A stretch of 43,599 bases of DNA from a virus. The translations under genes were made by a program, and so were the position numbers. The number at the start of each line of letters is the position of its first letter. Position 1 is the first letter of the stretch. The stretch covers positions 1-43,599 of the IMG/VR virus record IMGVR_UViG_3300005265_000679, one strand, 5' to 3'. This document shows positions 7,017-17,197 of the stretch, piece by piece. The notes under the pieces were generated by a model that was given only the letters and a program-made list of their open reading frames with translations, did not search any database and was not told where the DNA came from.

Positions 7017-9424
7017 AACTGGAAAATATTGATCTAACCAAATCTTCCTTTTTAAGTTTTATGGTTAATGTCATATCAACATTGACTTCAAATTTAATGT
7101 TTTATCAAACATCAATTTATAAAGAATTTTTTCTAACCAAAGCTCAATTACCTGAATCTATTCTTAATCTTGCTGCTTTTTTAGGATATTCTCCATCATT
7201 AGCTAAATATGCTTTAACAGATGTAATGTTGACTTTTCCTTTTACTTTTGAAGATCCAAATGTAGAATTCACTTTGCCGAACGGTTTCTGTTTTAAAACT
7301 GGAGATGGAATAAATTTTATAACTGATTATAAAACAAAAGTAATAATAACTAATAATTCAACAGTTAGAATTCAAATAACTGAAAATCAAAGAACAAGAG
7401 ATATTCCAGTATATATAGATACTGATGCTAATACATTTAGTTTTCTTTTACCTGTAAAACAATATCAACTCGAATCACAAGAATTTCAAATTCCAGAAGA
7501 TACTCCTGAATATCAGTTTATTTATATTGATGTATCTTTTGAACATCAAGTATCTGAAATGGTTGTAAAAATAGTAGAACCTGGAAACCCAGATGATGTT
7601 TATGATGTTTATACTAAATTTGATTCTGTTTATTTAATGTCTTCGGATGACAAGGGTTATGTTGCAAGAAAAACATCATCTGGTTATAGAATATATTTTG
7701 GAAATGGGATAATGGGAGTTCAACCAACTCCGGGATCAAAAGTGATTATCGAAAGTCATGAAACGAGAGGTAGTTCTGGTAATATTATTAGTGGTACAAT
7801 AAATTCCGGAGAAAAAATTTATATTACCAAAAATAGTGGTGAAATTGAAATTGTTAAGTACAACGTTAGTAATCCTTCTCCAGCTTTCTATGGAGAAGAC
7901 GAAGAACCTATTGAATCGACCCGTAGTAACTCGATAGATAGTTTAACAACCCTTCATCGCCTTGTTTCGGAAAACGACTATAAGAACCTAAATGTGGTGG
8001 CATATGGTTCACCTGTGGCCGCTAATTCACTTCCAGTTCTTAAACGTTCGGATGTTAAAAATAATGAGATTCAAATCTTTTCTACTTTTAATTTTCAAAA
8101 TGAAATTGTACCAGCAAGAAATGCTTCGTTGACAATAGTTGATAGCACTACTTATATTCCAAGAAATACAATTATCAATATTGATGGTGAAGATTTTATT
8201 ACACTATTTGATATGAATGTTGATACTTTAAATAAGAGTACTTACTATCATTATATTATTCATGGTATAGAACAAGTTCCTATTCCAGAAGCTGGTTACA
8301 ATGAAGATTATGGATTATTTTCCGATAGAGTAAAAATATATAGAGATGGAAGTGCCGCTAAGATAGAAATTTATTATTCTTCATTGGAAACAGACCTCAA
8401 TAAATTATCTTGTACTATGGAGATAGCAATATCAGGTGTAACATATAATATGGTTCATGAAGAATCAAACAAAGTTTTCAAAATAACAATTGATCCATAT
8501 ACACTTCTTCCAGAAAATAATAATAAATATTATTTTACTTTTTCACATACTGATTTAGGTTTGATATCTCAATATTCTACCGAATTAACTTTTAGGAAGA
8601 ATCTTGATGATATGATGATGTCAAATACAACACTTGATTCAACAAGTATTACAATTTATGATATTCCTGTAGTTCAAAAAGAGTATTATGACAATATTGA
8701 TCAGTATACGTTTGAATTACAAATAATGCAAAAAATGTTAGATACTCTTGATTTTACATCCTATAAGATGCTTACGGATTTTGCTAATTTGAAATTTACT
8801 AATACTATTGGCAAAATGAAAAATATGCTATATAATAAAACTACACGATTACCTGTATTAGATTATGATATGTCAGCTATTCCAATAGTTGTTTCCGAAG
8901 GAGATAGATATATTGTTAGCGGAGATGAAAGACACGAATGGGAAGGAAAAAAAGATCAAATAGCAACATGTATTGATGCAACAAACGTTACATGGTCATT
9001 TACTATTCCTGTTATGGATGATACAGTTTATATTGAGTCACAAGGGAAAAATTTTATTTATACTGAAAGTGGCTGGATTCCTGCTGAATTTACTATTCCT
9101 TTAAAAATAAAATTACATGTTATCAAATCAGCTGATTATGGTGGTTCATTAACACAATTAATTGATGCGATTAAAAATACATTATATGAAAAATTTAAAG
9201 ATAGATTCGGAGCTAATGTTACTTTATTTAGATCTGAAATAATTAAGGAAGTGCAATTAGTTGAGGGAGTGGGACATTGTCGTTTGATTAAACCTGAATC
9301 AAGTATATATTTTAATTTTGATATAGATAATTTTACAGAAGAACAATTATTATTATATAGTCCAGAATATGTTTATTTTACTAAAGATGATATTGATGTA
9401 ACTATTTTGTCTGGTGAGATGTAA
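7001..9424 (+). CDS. Baseplate wedge protein, gp6/BaseplateJ-like
   Basis: 807 residues, large as expected for gp6-type wedge proteins. N-terminal helices (SFMVNVISTLTSNLMFYQTSIYKEFFLTKAQLPESILNLA) and AAFLGYSPSL are typical of the gp6/J family start. A beta-rich middle follows (with GNGIMGVQPTPGSKVIIESH) and then the TTLHRLVSENDYKNLNVVAYG region, which matches the core of BaseplateJ proteins. It would form the dimeric wedge ring around the hub. Its start lies inside the preceding gene with no clear ribosome site, so it is likely translationally coupled. Confidence 0.8.
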   Translation: MEDYLELENIDLTKSSFLSFMVNVISTLTSNLMFYQTSIYKEFFLTKAQLPESILNLAAFLGYSPSLAKYALTDVMLTFPFTFEDPNVEFTLPNGFCFKTGDGINFITDYKTKVIITNNSTVRIQITENQRTRDIPVYIDTDANTFSFLLPVKQYQLESQEFQIPEDTPEYQFIYIDVSFEHQVSEMVVKIVEPGNPDDVYDVYTKFDSVYLMSSDDKGYVARKTSSGYRIYFGNGIMGVQPTPGSKVIIESHETRGSSGNIISGTINSGEKIYITKNSGEIEIVKYNVSNPSPAFYGEDEEPIESTRSNSIDSLTTLHRLVSENDYKNLNVVAYGSPVAANSLPVLKRSDVKNNEIQIFSTFNFQNEIVPARNASLTIVDSTTYIPRNTIINIDGEDFITLFDMNVDTLNKSTYYHYIIHGIEQVPIPEAGYNEDYGLFSDRVKIYRDGSAAKIEIYYSSLETDLNKLSCTMEIAISGVTYNMVHEESNKVFKITIDPYTLLPENNNKYYFTFSHTDLGLISQYSTELTFRKNLDDMMMSNTTLDSTSITIYDIPVVQKEYYDNIDQYTFELQIMQKMLDTLDFTSYKMLTDFANLKFTNTIGKMKNMLYNKTTRLPVLDYDMSAIPIVVSEGDRYIVSGDERHEWEGKKDQIATCIDATNVTWSFTIPVMDDTVYIESQGKNFIYTESGWIPAEFTIPLKIKLHVIKSADYGGSLTQLIDAIKNTLYEKFKDRFGANVTLFRSEIIKEVQLVEGVGHCRLIKPESSIYFNFDIDNFTEEQLLLYSPEYVYFTKDDIDVTILSGEM

Positions 9425-10522
9425 ATGAAAGAATTAATTAATGATCATATTAATTTACGTGAAATTAAAAGATTATTAGGGAAAGTATCTGCTAATGAAT
9501 TAAGTCAGATTTCTCAACCATGTTATGTTCCACAACTTAAAAAACATTTTTATCAATTATTATCTCTAACAAATATAACAGAAAAAGAACTAAAAATTGC
9601 TGTTAAAAATTATTGGAAAGGAAATGAAGTTGGAATTTTAGAAACAGATATTTATACCAATTTGTTAATTTTTTACTTATATTTATTTTTACAAAAAAGA
9701 GATACTTACGGTTTTGATTCTACTATGAGATTTCATGTGGTCAGACAATATAGTGGTGTCTTTTATAAGTTCCTTCCTAAATATTGTGATCCTGATGTTT
9801 TCAGATATACTTTAGATAATTTAACAAAGACGCATATATTTTATACTAAAGAAACTATTGGGTCTGCTTTGTTATATTTTTCAAATGAGCTAAAGAAAAG
9901 ATGGACCCCTTCTATTCGTGATTATTATAAAGATCCAAAAGGAATTTCAAAATTCATAAGAGAGAGTCGAGGAAGAATAAATCAGAGTTTTAGAAGTTTT
10001 GCTAATTCATATCATTATAATGCTGAACATGGATTAAAAATATCTCAAAGTGAAGAATATAATGATCAGGTGGAAGATAAAACAGGAACATCAAAATTTG
10101 TTGATGATATGGTGAAAAATATTACTGTTTATAGAATTTTTAATCATAGTGCTTATGACTTAGCTTACAATGCAACTAAAGCTGATAGGAAGATTGGAAA
10201 ACTTTTAATTGTTAAAATGATGAATCCTAAATATACGGATTTATTGATTTTAATTTATAATCTATTTCTCAAAGATATAAAACATACATCAACAATATGT
10301 AACCCGAAAGATTTATTTAAAATAATAAAAAAGCTTCTATCCATAAAAAAATCAAATAAACAAATTTATTTTAAACAACAAATGATAGAATTATTAATAA
10401 GTCTTTTCAAAGATGCAAAAATGGAAAAAGCATATAAGAATTATTCAGACCAAACAAAATTTGTTTATTTATCATTTTTAACTTTTTATCTTATTTTGAT
10501 TTTAAGAAAAAATATATGCTAA
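9425..10522 (+). CDS. Unknown protein after baseplate gp6-like gene
   Basis: 365 residues, mostly helical and Lys/Tyr-rich; the end (KFVYLSFLTFYLILILRKNIC) is hydrophobic and could be a single membrane anchor. I recognise no family. It begins right at the stop of the gp6-like gene (TAAATG) and is the last gene of the rightward block. Its stop (10520-10522) overlaps the stop of the convergent minus-strand gene. Location suggests a tail or baseplate accessory protein. Confidence 0.55.
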   Translation: MKELINDHINLREIKRLLGKVSANELSQISQPCYVPQLKKHFYQLLSLTNITEKELKIAVKNYWKGNEVGILETDIYTNLLIFYLYLFLQKRDTYGFDSTMRFHVVRQYSGVFYKFLPKYCDPDVFRYTLDNLTKTHIFYTKETIGSALLYFSNELKKRWTPSIRDYYKDPKGISKFIRESRGRINQSFRSFANSYHYNAEHGLKISQSEEYNDQVEDKTGTSKFVDDMVKNITVYRIFNHSAYDLAYNATKADRKIGKLLIVKMMNPKYTDLLILIYNLFLKDIKHTSTICNPKDLFKIIKKLLSIKKSNKQIYFKQQMIELLISLFKDAKMEKAYKNYSDQTKFVYLSFLTFYLILILRKNIC

Positions 10523-12018
10523 ACACTTATAGTTTTTGGAGTAATATTATCTGTTTTATTTTTTAAACTTTGTGCTTTAGCATGAACATCCTTAACACGA
10601 ATTTTCTTCAAATCAGTGGCAACTTCATTATCAAATCTATCTAAACTATATGATAATTGTGACAGAGAAGATAATAAATTATTTTTGTCAAAACTTTTAA
10701 TATTTCCTGCCAAATTTAATGTTGCTTCATATTTATTTTTATAATCTCTCACTAAATTAACCGCACTATTCATTGTATTAATGGGATGTAATGTTGCATC
10801 TTTTGCTTGCTTAACAATAGCACTAGCAAAACTTTTTAATGATTTTGTTTGATTTGTCGTTTTTGTTAATTCTCCCATTGCTAAATCTTGTTGTATACTA
10901 GTTCTTTTTAATTGATCAGTAGCTTCTTTTGCTATTTTACCAGTTGCAGATTTAATTGTTTTATCAACATTTTCATTTGAACTTATTATGTTAGTCACTT
11001 TTATATTTTCAATATTATCCCTTGGTAATTTTCTTTCATGAATATTCTTTTCTTTAGCCATTGCTTCAAGATAACTTTCTAATGTAGGTCTATCTTTAGT
11101 ACCTTTAGCTCCACTTATTAAAGTATTAAATAAACTTGTGAACTCTAATCTGACATCCACAATTGCTAATCTTTGATTCCAAGCAATTGATTGTTGGTCA
11201 CCACCCTTGATAACATTTATAGAAGTAATACAACAAGGATTAAGAAAATATATACCTGGACATCTTAATGTATTAAAAAACGGCCAGTTATAAGCATAAT
11301 TAGACTCGTTACTTGCTCGAGGCAATCCTAATAATAATAAAGCAGCTAATGGACCAATAATATATTTTTTTGTACATTCTTCATCAGCAGGTTTTGGATT
11401 ATATAATCTAATAGTCATTGTATAAGATGGAGAAAATCCACTACCCTTCCATACTTGAGGAAAATCAAGTCTAGCTCCAGCTAATGATGCATTTACAGCA
11501 CTTCCAACTGTTCCAAGCATCCCTCCTTCTTTTTTCATTTTGTTAAAAATATTTCCAATAGATTCTGCTCCACCACCCACCATTGAAAAAGCATTTTTAG
11601 CATATGGATTATCTACATTGTCTTTAGCAAATTTACTAAATTTCGAAATCATTTCAGTTGCACTTTTAGATCCGGCCATTTGTGCTAATTGGCCTAATCC
11701 CGCTGGTCCAATATTCATCATATTTTCTAAAAAAGATGGCCCATATTCATTTGAAAAAGTATCTGTTGGAAAATTATCAGCAATAAATGCTATATTTAAT
11801 CGATTTATTCCGCTTGGAAAACTATAACCATATTCTTCTAACAATTCTTTATACTTAGAAAATTTAGGTATTATTTTAAAAACAGCTCCACTCTGCTGCA
11901 ATTGTGGTTCGCCTGGCACTATACTTGCAACAGGCATGCTATATTTCATTGGTAAATCAAGAACTGTTCCACCGCCAGGTGGTAAACCAATAGTAGACTG
12001 TAATTGAATAGTTGCCAT
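10519..12018 (-). CDS. Probable tail tube/baseplate cap protein (gp48/gp54-like)
   Basis: 499 residues. The N-terminus is Pro/Gly-rich, the middle contains a Gly/Ala stretch (PAGLGQLAQMAG), and the region with FSPSYTMTIRLYNPK and FFNTLRCPGIYFLNPCCITSINVIKGGDQQ resembles tube-related beta-barrel proteins that cap the baseplate hub and nucleate the tube in myoviruses. It directly follows the tape measure gene, the usual place for gp48/gp54-type proteins. The C-terminal third is helical and Lys/Asn-rich. Start supported by AGGAG 11-12 bases upstream. The exact gp48 versus gp54 identity is not decided. Confidence 0.5.
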   Translation of the reverse strand: MATIQLQSTIGLPPGGGTVLDLPMKYSMPVASIVPGEPQLQQSGAVFKIIPKFSKYKELLEEYGYSFPSGINRLNIAFIADNFPTDTFSNEYGPSFLENMMNIGPAGLGQLAQMAGSKSATEMISKFSKFAKDNVDNPYAKNAFSMVGGGAESIGNIFNKMKKEGGMLGTVGSAVNASLAGARLDFPQVWKGSGFSPSYTMTIRLYNPKPADEECTKKYIIGPLAALLLLGLPRASNESNYAYNWPFFNTLRCPGIYFLNPCCITSINVIKGGDQQSIAWNQRLAIVDVRLEFTSLFNTLISGAKGTKDRPTLESYLEAMAKEKNIHERKLPRDNIENIKVTNIISSNENVDKTIKSATGKIAKEATDQLKRTSIQQDLAMGELTKTTNQTKSLKSFASAIVKQAKDATLHPINTMNSAVNLVRDYKNKYEATLNLAGNIKSFDKNNLLSSLSQLSYSLDRFDNEVATDLKKIRVKDVHAKAQSLKNKTDNITPKTISV

Positions 12019-15000
12019 TTATGTTAAATCTCCTGTTATTAACTGATGAACAGCTGGATCTATTTCAGATTGATTTCCTTGAATATTATTGTTAGTTTGA
12101 TTATTTGTTGTAATATTACTAATAGAGTTAACAACACTATGTGTTAAATTGTTAATATTTTTTTGTCCAGATTCAACCAAATCATTTACTGCTTTGCCTG
12201 TTGTACTTGCCAATTCTTTTGCGGTCATTTTAGTGGCTATAATTAATTTATCTGTATCTATTTTAACAACAGTTTGACTATTTCCTCCTTCATTTGGAAT
12301 TTCTGTAGCTGTTGCTTTAGATTGATATTCAATTAATTTATTTCTTATTTTTGTTTGTAAGTCTTTAACTTTTGCATAATTTTGTCTTAAGTATTGTTCC
12401 CCATGTATTTCAAATATCTCAGATTGTAATGTTAAAAAGTCAAGTGTATCTTCAAGGTTACTTCTTTGATTTTTATAAAATTGTTCACCTTTGATTTTCC
12501 ATACTTCAACAGCATTAGTAAACACATCTTTTTGATCTTTATAATAATTTATAAATGAATCTCTACTTTTCTTTAATAAATGCTCACCTTTTATTTCATA
12601 AACTTCGGCCATATGTTTAACATAGTCCCAAGTTTCAGCAAAGTTTTTCTTTTGATCTTTATAAAATTGTTCACCTTTGATTGACCAAACTTCCATAGTA
12701 TTAGTGAAAAGATCTTTCTTTTCAGTATAAAATTCCATGAAAGATTGTTTGGCTTTAGTAAATTTATATTCAGCTTTTATTTGATATACTTCTGCCATGT
12801 TTTTAACATAATCTAATGTTTCGAAAAAATCTTTTTTCTGGTCTTTATAAAATTGTTCACCTTTGATTTTCCATACTTCTACAGCATTAGTAAAAATATC
12901 TTTTTTCTCAGTATAAAATTCCATGAAAGATTGTTTGGCTTTAGTAAATTTATATTCAGCTTTTATTTGATATACTTCAGCCATATGTTTCGCATAATCT
13001 AATGTATCCATTAAGTTCTTTTTTTGGTCTTTATAGAACTGTTCACCTTTGATTGACCAAACTTCGAAAGTATTAGTTAAAATATCTTTTTGTTCATTAT
13101 AAGTTTTCATAAATGCTTCTTTGGCTTTTGTATATTTATATTCACCTAAAATTTCATAGACTTCTAATTTATTTTTTATATAATCATATAACTCTCCAAC
13201 ACTTTTTTTCTGATCTTTATAAAATTGTTCACCTTTAATTGCAATGACTTCAGCTTTGTTTTTTATTTGCCATTGAAGATCAAGTAATTGATCTTTATGT
13301 TTGGTCCACCAATATTCTGCTTTTATTTGTAATACTTCTAATTGATTTTGATAATAATCTTTTTGATCTTGTAAAAAGTTTAATGCTTGTTTACCTTTTT
13401 CTTTTGCTGATTTATAAGCAGTTTTGGCTTTCCCTATTCCTTTTTTAGTTATATCAACAATAGAAGTTTTAACATTCTCAGCAGTTTTTTGTATAGATGA
13501 TACTTTTCCTTTTTGACCATGAATTTTTAGAAATTTAAGAAATTCATTTTCATATCTTTTTCCATACTTTTCTGGATCTTCATTATTGCCTATAACTGGA
13601 TGATTTGTCATAGTTGGATCATTAAATTTATTATATACTCTTAATAATTCTTCTTGAGAATATTGATCATATGTACTTTGTGATGATAAAAATACCTTCT
13701 GTCTGCCGTATTTAATTTTTTCAGCAATCATAGGATCAGCAGACCATTTTGAAAACCAACCAGTTGAAAAATGGGCAAATTTTGCTGTCTCACCAAGACC
13801 TTTTGTATTTATCAAAGCAGACATTTTACTATGGGCTGTTTTATCCAATCCCATAATTTTTGCAGTCATTTCTTCTTTTCTACTATAATCTTTTTTACTA
13901 GCATCTTTTAGTTCTTTATCTTTCTTTTTTTCCCAAAAATATTTAAATATTTTTGCACCGGCATATGTCAAGATTAATGGAACAGCTGCACCTAACAATG
14001 GTTTTAATAAAAGTGATAGTCCTCCAGTACCTCCTCCTAATAAACCACCTATTCCACCCAATAAAAAGTTCTTTATTTTTCCAAGTACTCCAAAAAGAAA
14101 CCCTCCTGCTTTTTTAATCCATCCCCAAATCTTTCCAGATTTTTTGCCTTGTTTTTTCTCTTCGTTTAAAATACCACTTAATTTTTCTCGCATAGATTTA
14201 AATATTTCAATTGGAGAATTCATATTTTTTACATTCATTTTTTCTTTAAATGAATCCATAAAATTTCCAACTACATAACCTTTCTTTTTTACTTTTCTTT
14301 CTAAAACTGTTGCAGCTGTTACACCTAGTTCGCCTCTTGTTTTCCATTTTTCTACACCGGATCTTAAGAGCTCTTTATTTAAATCTTTAGATGTAGTTTT
14401 GATTCTTTTCTTTATATATTCTTTTCTTGGTAATTCACTACCTATTATACGACTATATAATAAATCATCAATTCTATCTTCTAGTTCTTTTGATTTTTCA
14501 CCTATTCTATATTTTTGTTTTAATTTATGTTCTGCTAATAATCTAGCTCGTTGTTTTGGAGATAACTTACGCTCTTTTTCAATATCAGATTCATATTTCT
14601 CACCTTTAGTTAAAAACTTTTTTCGAAGAGTAGGAGGAATATTAAAAGCTAATAAATCTCTTATCTTTCTTAAAACATCTAATTGATCAATACAACATTC
14701 TAATAAAGTTAATTTTCTTTTTTGAGGCCCATGCATTATGTATTCTTTTTCTTCCGCTTTTTGATTTTTCCATTCTTTATACCTAGCAATTGATCCTCTT
14801 AAAACCCCATGTTCTAAAATACTTTGTTCCAGTTTTCCTTTTGTTAAATGAACACCAGGAATTAAATTGAATAAATTAGTTCCAATATCAACAAATTTTT
14901 GAGCTCGTGATTTTGCTGGTGGGGCCATACCTCCAGAAGTAAAACGACTTCCCCCTAATAACTTGATCATTTCAAGTTGATTTTCAATCATAGCATCATA

Positions 15001-16284
15001 TTTTACCATTGAATCAACATAAATGCTTCCTAAAATAGATGCAGTCATTTCTTGGGCTGGAGCATTTTTTGGCAGTCTAGCAGCGTATCCACCTTTTTTC
15101 TTAAAAAATCTATATGCAATTCTTAAAGGAGCAAAGAGTGACTTTTTAATCATTCTATAAGATATTGTCATATATCTATATGCTCTACTTTGAGCAATCA
15201 TTGACTCATGAATTAATTTCCATTGATTTCTTTGACTTGTTAGTGCGCCTTTAATTTCCAAAGTGGCACGTAACATTCTCTCTTGATAAGGAGCTTCGTA
15301 GTCATTATTAACTTCACGATAAGCAGATATAAAAGATTTAACTAATCCAGATTTTTGCTCATGAAGTGCAGATTTAACAAAAGTTTGTGTATCTGTTAAT
15401 TGACGTCTAATAAAGGTGTCCATGAATTTGGAAAATCCACCTTTAATTTTATTAACTGTTAAGGCTTTTTTAATTGATGATGGTGTATCTGGTGGTAAGT
15501 CTCCAATACCAATAGCTTCACCAGCAACAGATTTAGCTATAGTTGCTTGGTTAACTGCCATGTATGATTTAAAATCTTTTACTAAACGGTGAATATCTTT
15601 TGCAATTCTTTCTAATGGTTCGATAATTTTTTCAACTGGTGCAACAACTTCACCTTTATGTGCTTTAATCAAAGCATCTTTCTTTAAATAACCACCAATA
15701 GCTAGTTTAGGTACTATACCTTCAACTTTTTTAATTAGCTCTTTATCTTTTTTCTTTTCAATTGCTTTTTGATGGGCAGTGGATATTTTTTCTTTTGTTT
15801 CACCAAATTGATCTTTTATTAAACTACCAACTTTCTTTCCTATATTTTTTGTTCCTTCCCATCCTTGAGATGCTAACCTTTTGACCATCTCTGTATTTAA
15901 TGCTCTCGTGATAGCATAACCAAAAATAGGTGAAGATCTAGCCAAAGCTTGTGCTAAAACATTTTTTGTATCAACCGCAAAATCTTTACTAAGTTCATAT
16001 GTTAAATTTTTTAAATTTTCTTTCGTTAAATCCATAGCTTTCTTCGATGTAACTGTTGCAAGCTCTAAAGATTTTTTAGCAGTTAAAGCGGAAATTCTCA
16101 TGGATTGTTTAGCCATATCTTCCATTGTTTTAGAAGCTCTGGCATAAAATTTTAGAGCGTGATCATTAGCAACAGTTGAAATATTTTTATTTTTCGTTTT
16201 TGGAATATTATATTTCTTAGAATATTTCTCGGCAGCAGCAGATACGCCATTAATTTCTTTTAATAATTTATCAATCTCAGTCAT
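12019..16284 (-). CDS. Tail tape measure protein
   Basis: 1421 residues, the longest gene here, and long helical throughout. An 'AIGGYLKKDALIKAHKGEVV' segment at 195-214 is the typical 'glv..AHkGEvvvP' element of tape measure proteins. A Gly/Leu-rich hydrophobic section (about 735-780, LLGGIGGLLGGGTGGLSLLL) could be the membrane-inserting part. Residues about 980-1295 hold a periodic helical repeat (IKGEQFYKDQKK / IKAEYKFTKAKQ), with a 62-residue long period made of two ~31-residue halves. If the usual 0.15 nm per residue holds, the tail would be roughly 200 nm long. It lies between the HEXXH protein and the tube-cap-like gene. Confidence 0.85.
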   Translation of the reverse strand: MTEIDKLLKEINGVSAAAEKYSKKYNIPKTKNKNISTVANDHALKFYARASKTMEDMAKQSMRISALTAKKSLELATVTSKKAMDLTKENLKNLTYELSKDFAVDTKNVLAQALARSSPIFGYAITRALNTEMVKRLASQGWEGTKNIGKKVGSLIKDQFGETKEKISTAHQKAIEKKKDKELIKKVEGIVPKLAIGGYLKKDALIKAHKGEVVAPVEKIIEPLERIAKDIHRLVKDFKSYMAVNQATIAKSVAGEAIGIGDLPPDTPSSIKKALTVNKIKGGFSKFMDTFIRRQLTDTQTFVKSALHEQKSGLVKSFISAYREVNNDYEAPYQERMLRATLEIKGALTSQRNQWKLIHESMIAQSRAYRYMTISYRMIKKSLFAPLRIAYRFFKKKGGYAARLPKNAPAQEMTASILGSIYVDSMVKYDAMIENQLEMIKLLGGSRFTSGGMAPPAKSRAQKFVDIGTNLFNLIPGVHLTKGKLEQSILEHGVLRGSIARYKEWKNQKAEEKEYIMHGPQKRKLTLLECCIDQLDVLRKIRDLLAFNIPPTLRKKFLTKGEKYESDIEKERKLSPKQRARLLAEHKLKQKYRIGEKSKELEDRIDDLLYSRIIGSELPRKEYIKKRIKTTSKDLNKELLRSGVEKWKTRGELGVTAATVLERKVKKKGYVVGNFMDSFKEKMNVKNMNSPIEIFKSMREKLSGILNEEKKQGKKSGKIWGWIKKAGGFLFGVLGKIKNFLLGGIGGLLGGGTGGLSLLLKPLLGAAVPLILTYAGAKIFKYFWEKKKDKELKDASKKDYSRKEEMTAKIMGLDKTAHSKMSALINTKGLGETAKFAHFSTGWFSKWSADPMIAEKIKYGRQKVFLSSQSTYDQYSQEELLRVYNKFNDPTMTNHPVIGNNEDPEKYGKRYENEFLKFLKIHGQKGKVSSIQKTAENVKTSIVDITKKGIGKAKTAYKSAKEKGKQALNFLQDQKDYYQNQLEVLQIKAEYWWTKHKDQLLDLQWQIKNKAEVIAIKGEQFYKDQKKSVGELYDYIKNKLEVYEILGEYKYTKAKEAFMKTYNEQKDILTNTFEVWSIKGEQFYKDQKKNLMDTLDYAKHMAEVYQIKAEYKFTKAKQSFMEFYTEKKDIFTNAVEVWKIKGEQFYKDQKKDFFETLDYVKNMAEVYQIKAEYKFTKAKQSFMEFYTEKKDLFTNTMEVWSIKGEQFYKDQKKNFAETWDYVKHMAEVYEIKGEHLLKKSRDSFINYYKDQKDVFTNAVEVWKIKGEQFYKNQRSNLEDTLDFLTLQSEIFEIHGEQYLRQNYAKVKDLQTKIRNKLIEYQSKATATEIPNEGGNSQTVVKIDTDKLIIATKMTAKELASTTGKAVNDLVESGQKNINNLTHSVVNSISNITTNNQTNNNIQGNQSEIDPAVHQLITGDLT
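12400..13340 (-). repeat. In-frame ~186-bp repeats in the tape measure gene
   Basis: Long near-identical blocks, such as AAATTGTTCACCTTTGATT on the plus strand around 12479, 12664, 12850 and 13038, encode repeated IKGEQFYKDQ units spaced by 62 codons. Half-units (IKAEYKFTKA) alternate with them. The repeats are in frame, so recombination could lengthen or shorten the tail in 62-residue steps. Confidence 0.8.
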
Positions 16285-16286
16285 TT

Positions 16287-17186
16287 TTATTTAGCCTTTA
16301 TTTGATCAAATGCTTTTATATATTTTGATGAATTATCTATTTCTGATGCAATAGCTATTACTTCTGAAATAAAAAATAATTCTTGAATTGGCAATGTGTC
16401 AGTATCCGTTGAATTAAAAGTTTTTTTATAAGCAGACATCAATCCTTTTAAATAAGGTATAAATAAATTAATATGACTAAAAAAACTTTGTTGATTTAAC
16501 ATAAATTGTTGCATCATAATAGTTTGATTTTGTATTATAGAATATACCCGTCCATCAGTTGTTTCAATATAATCTTTACATAAATATTCAAAATCTTCAA
16601 TAAAATCTTTTACTACTTTTACAGAAACATCTTTATTTGTTTTAACTTCAAAATTGTATATTAAAGTCGTTAGTTCATAAGCAAATTTATCAATATTAAC
16701 TACCCATTTTCCATATATTTCTAAAATATAATTTTTATAAAATTCCAATGCTGTTTTGAAAAAAACATTTTTAAACCTGCTTGGATTTTGGTTAAATAAT
16801 TTATGCATTCCTTCATGTAAAGTTAAATGAGCTAAATTTTTATCAGAAGAAAAAATTCCTAAATTAGCCATCATTAAATATATTCGTTTAGAATCTGGAG
16901 AAAAAAATCCACAAATAGATTTTTCTGAACGAGATCCAAATATTTTATAGAAAGTAAATCCCATTAATCCTTTAGTTAGATAACAAGGGAGAATATAATT
17001 TTTATTTACTAATTCAATAATTTTTTTTGAATTTTTAAAAATCTTTTGTTTTAACATAGCTTTCAAAAATTTATTCTTTAATTTGTTAGATGAATAAATA
17101 TTTTGGCCATTATATTTTGCAACTATGGATAGTCCAATGGGCAATGAAAACATTTCTTGTAAATTATTTTTATTTTGTTGATCCAT
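16287..17186 (-). CDS. HEXXH-motif protein, putative metallopeptidase
   Basis: 299 residues with HEGMH at 124-128 inside a helix-like context (AHLTLHEGMHKLF), the zinc-binding HEXXH signature. A third ligand cannot be placed with certainty (Glu or His candidates lie downstream). The rest is helical. The gene sits between terminase and tape measure in one operon, spaced 2 and 11 bases from its neighbours, so a structural or processing role (virion maturation, tail fibre or tape measure trimming) is plausible. It may instead be a degenerate, structural member. AAAGGA precedes the ATG. Confidence 0.55.
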   Translation of the reverse strand: MDQQNKNNLQEMFSLPIGLSIVAKYNGQNIYSSNKLKNKFLKAMLKQKIFKNSKKIIELVNKNYILPCYLTKGLMGFTFYKIFGSRSEKSICGFFSPDSKRIYLMMANLGIFSSDKNLAHLTLHEGMHKLFNQNPSRFKNVFFKTALEFYKNYILEIYGKWVVNIDKFAYELTTLIYNFEVKTNKDVSVKVVKDFIEDFEYLCKDYIETTDGRVYSIIQNQTIMMQQFMLNQQSFFSHINLFIPYLKGLMSAYKKTFNSTDTDTLPIQELFFISEVIAIASEIDNSSKYIKAFDQIKAK

Positions 17187-17197
17187 TTGTTAATCCT

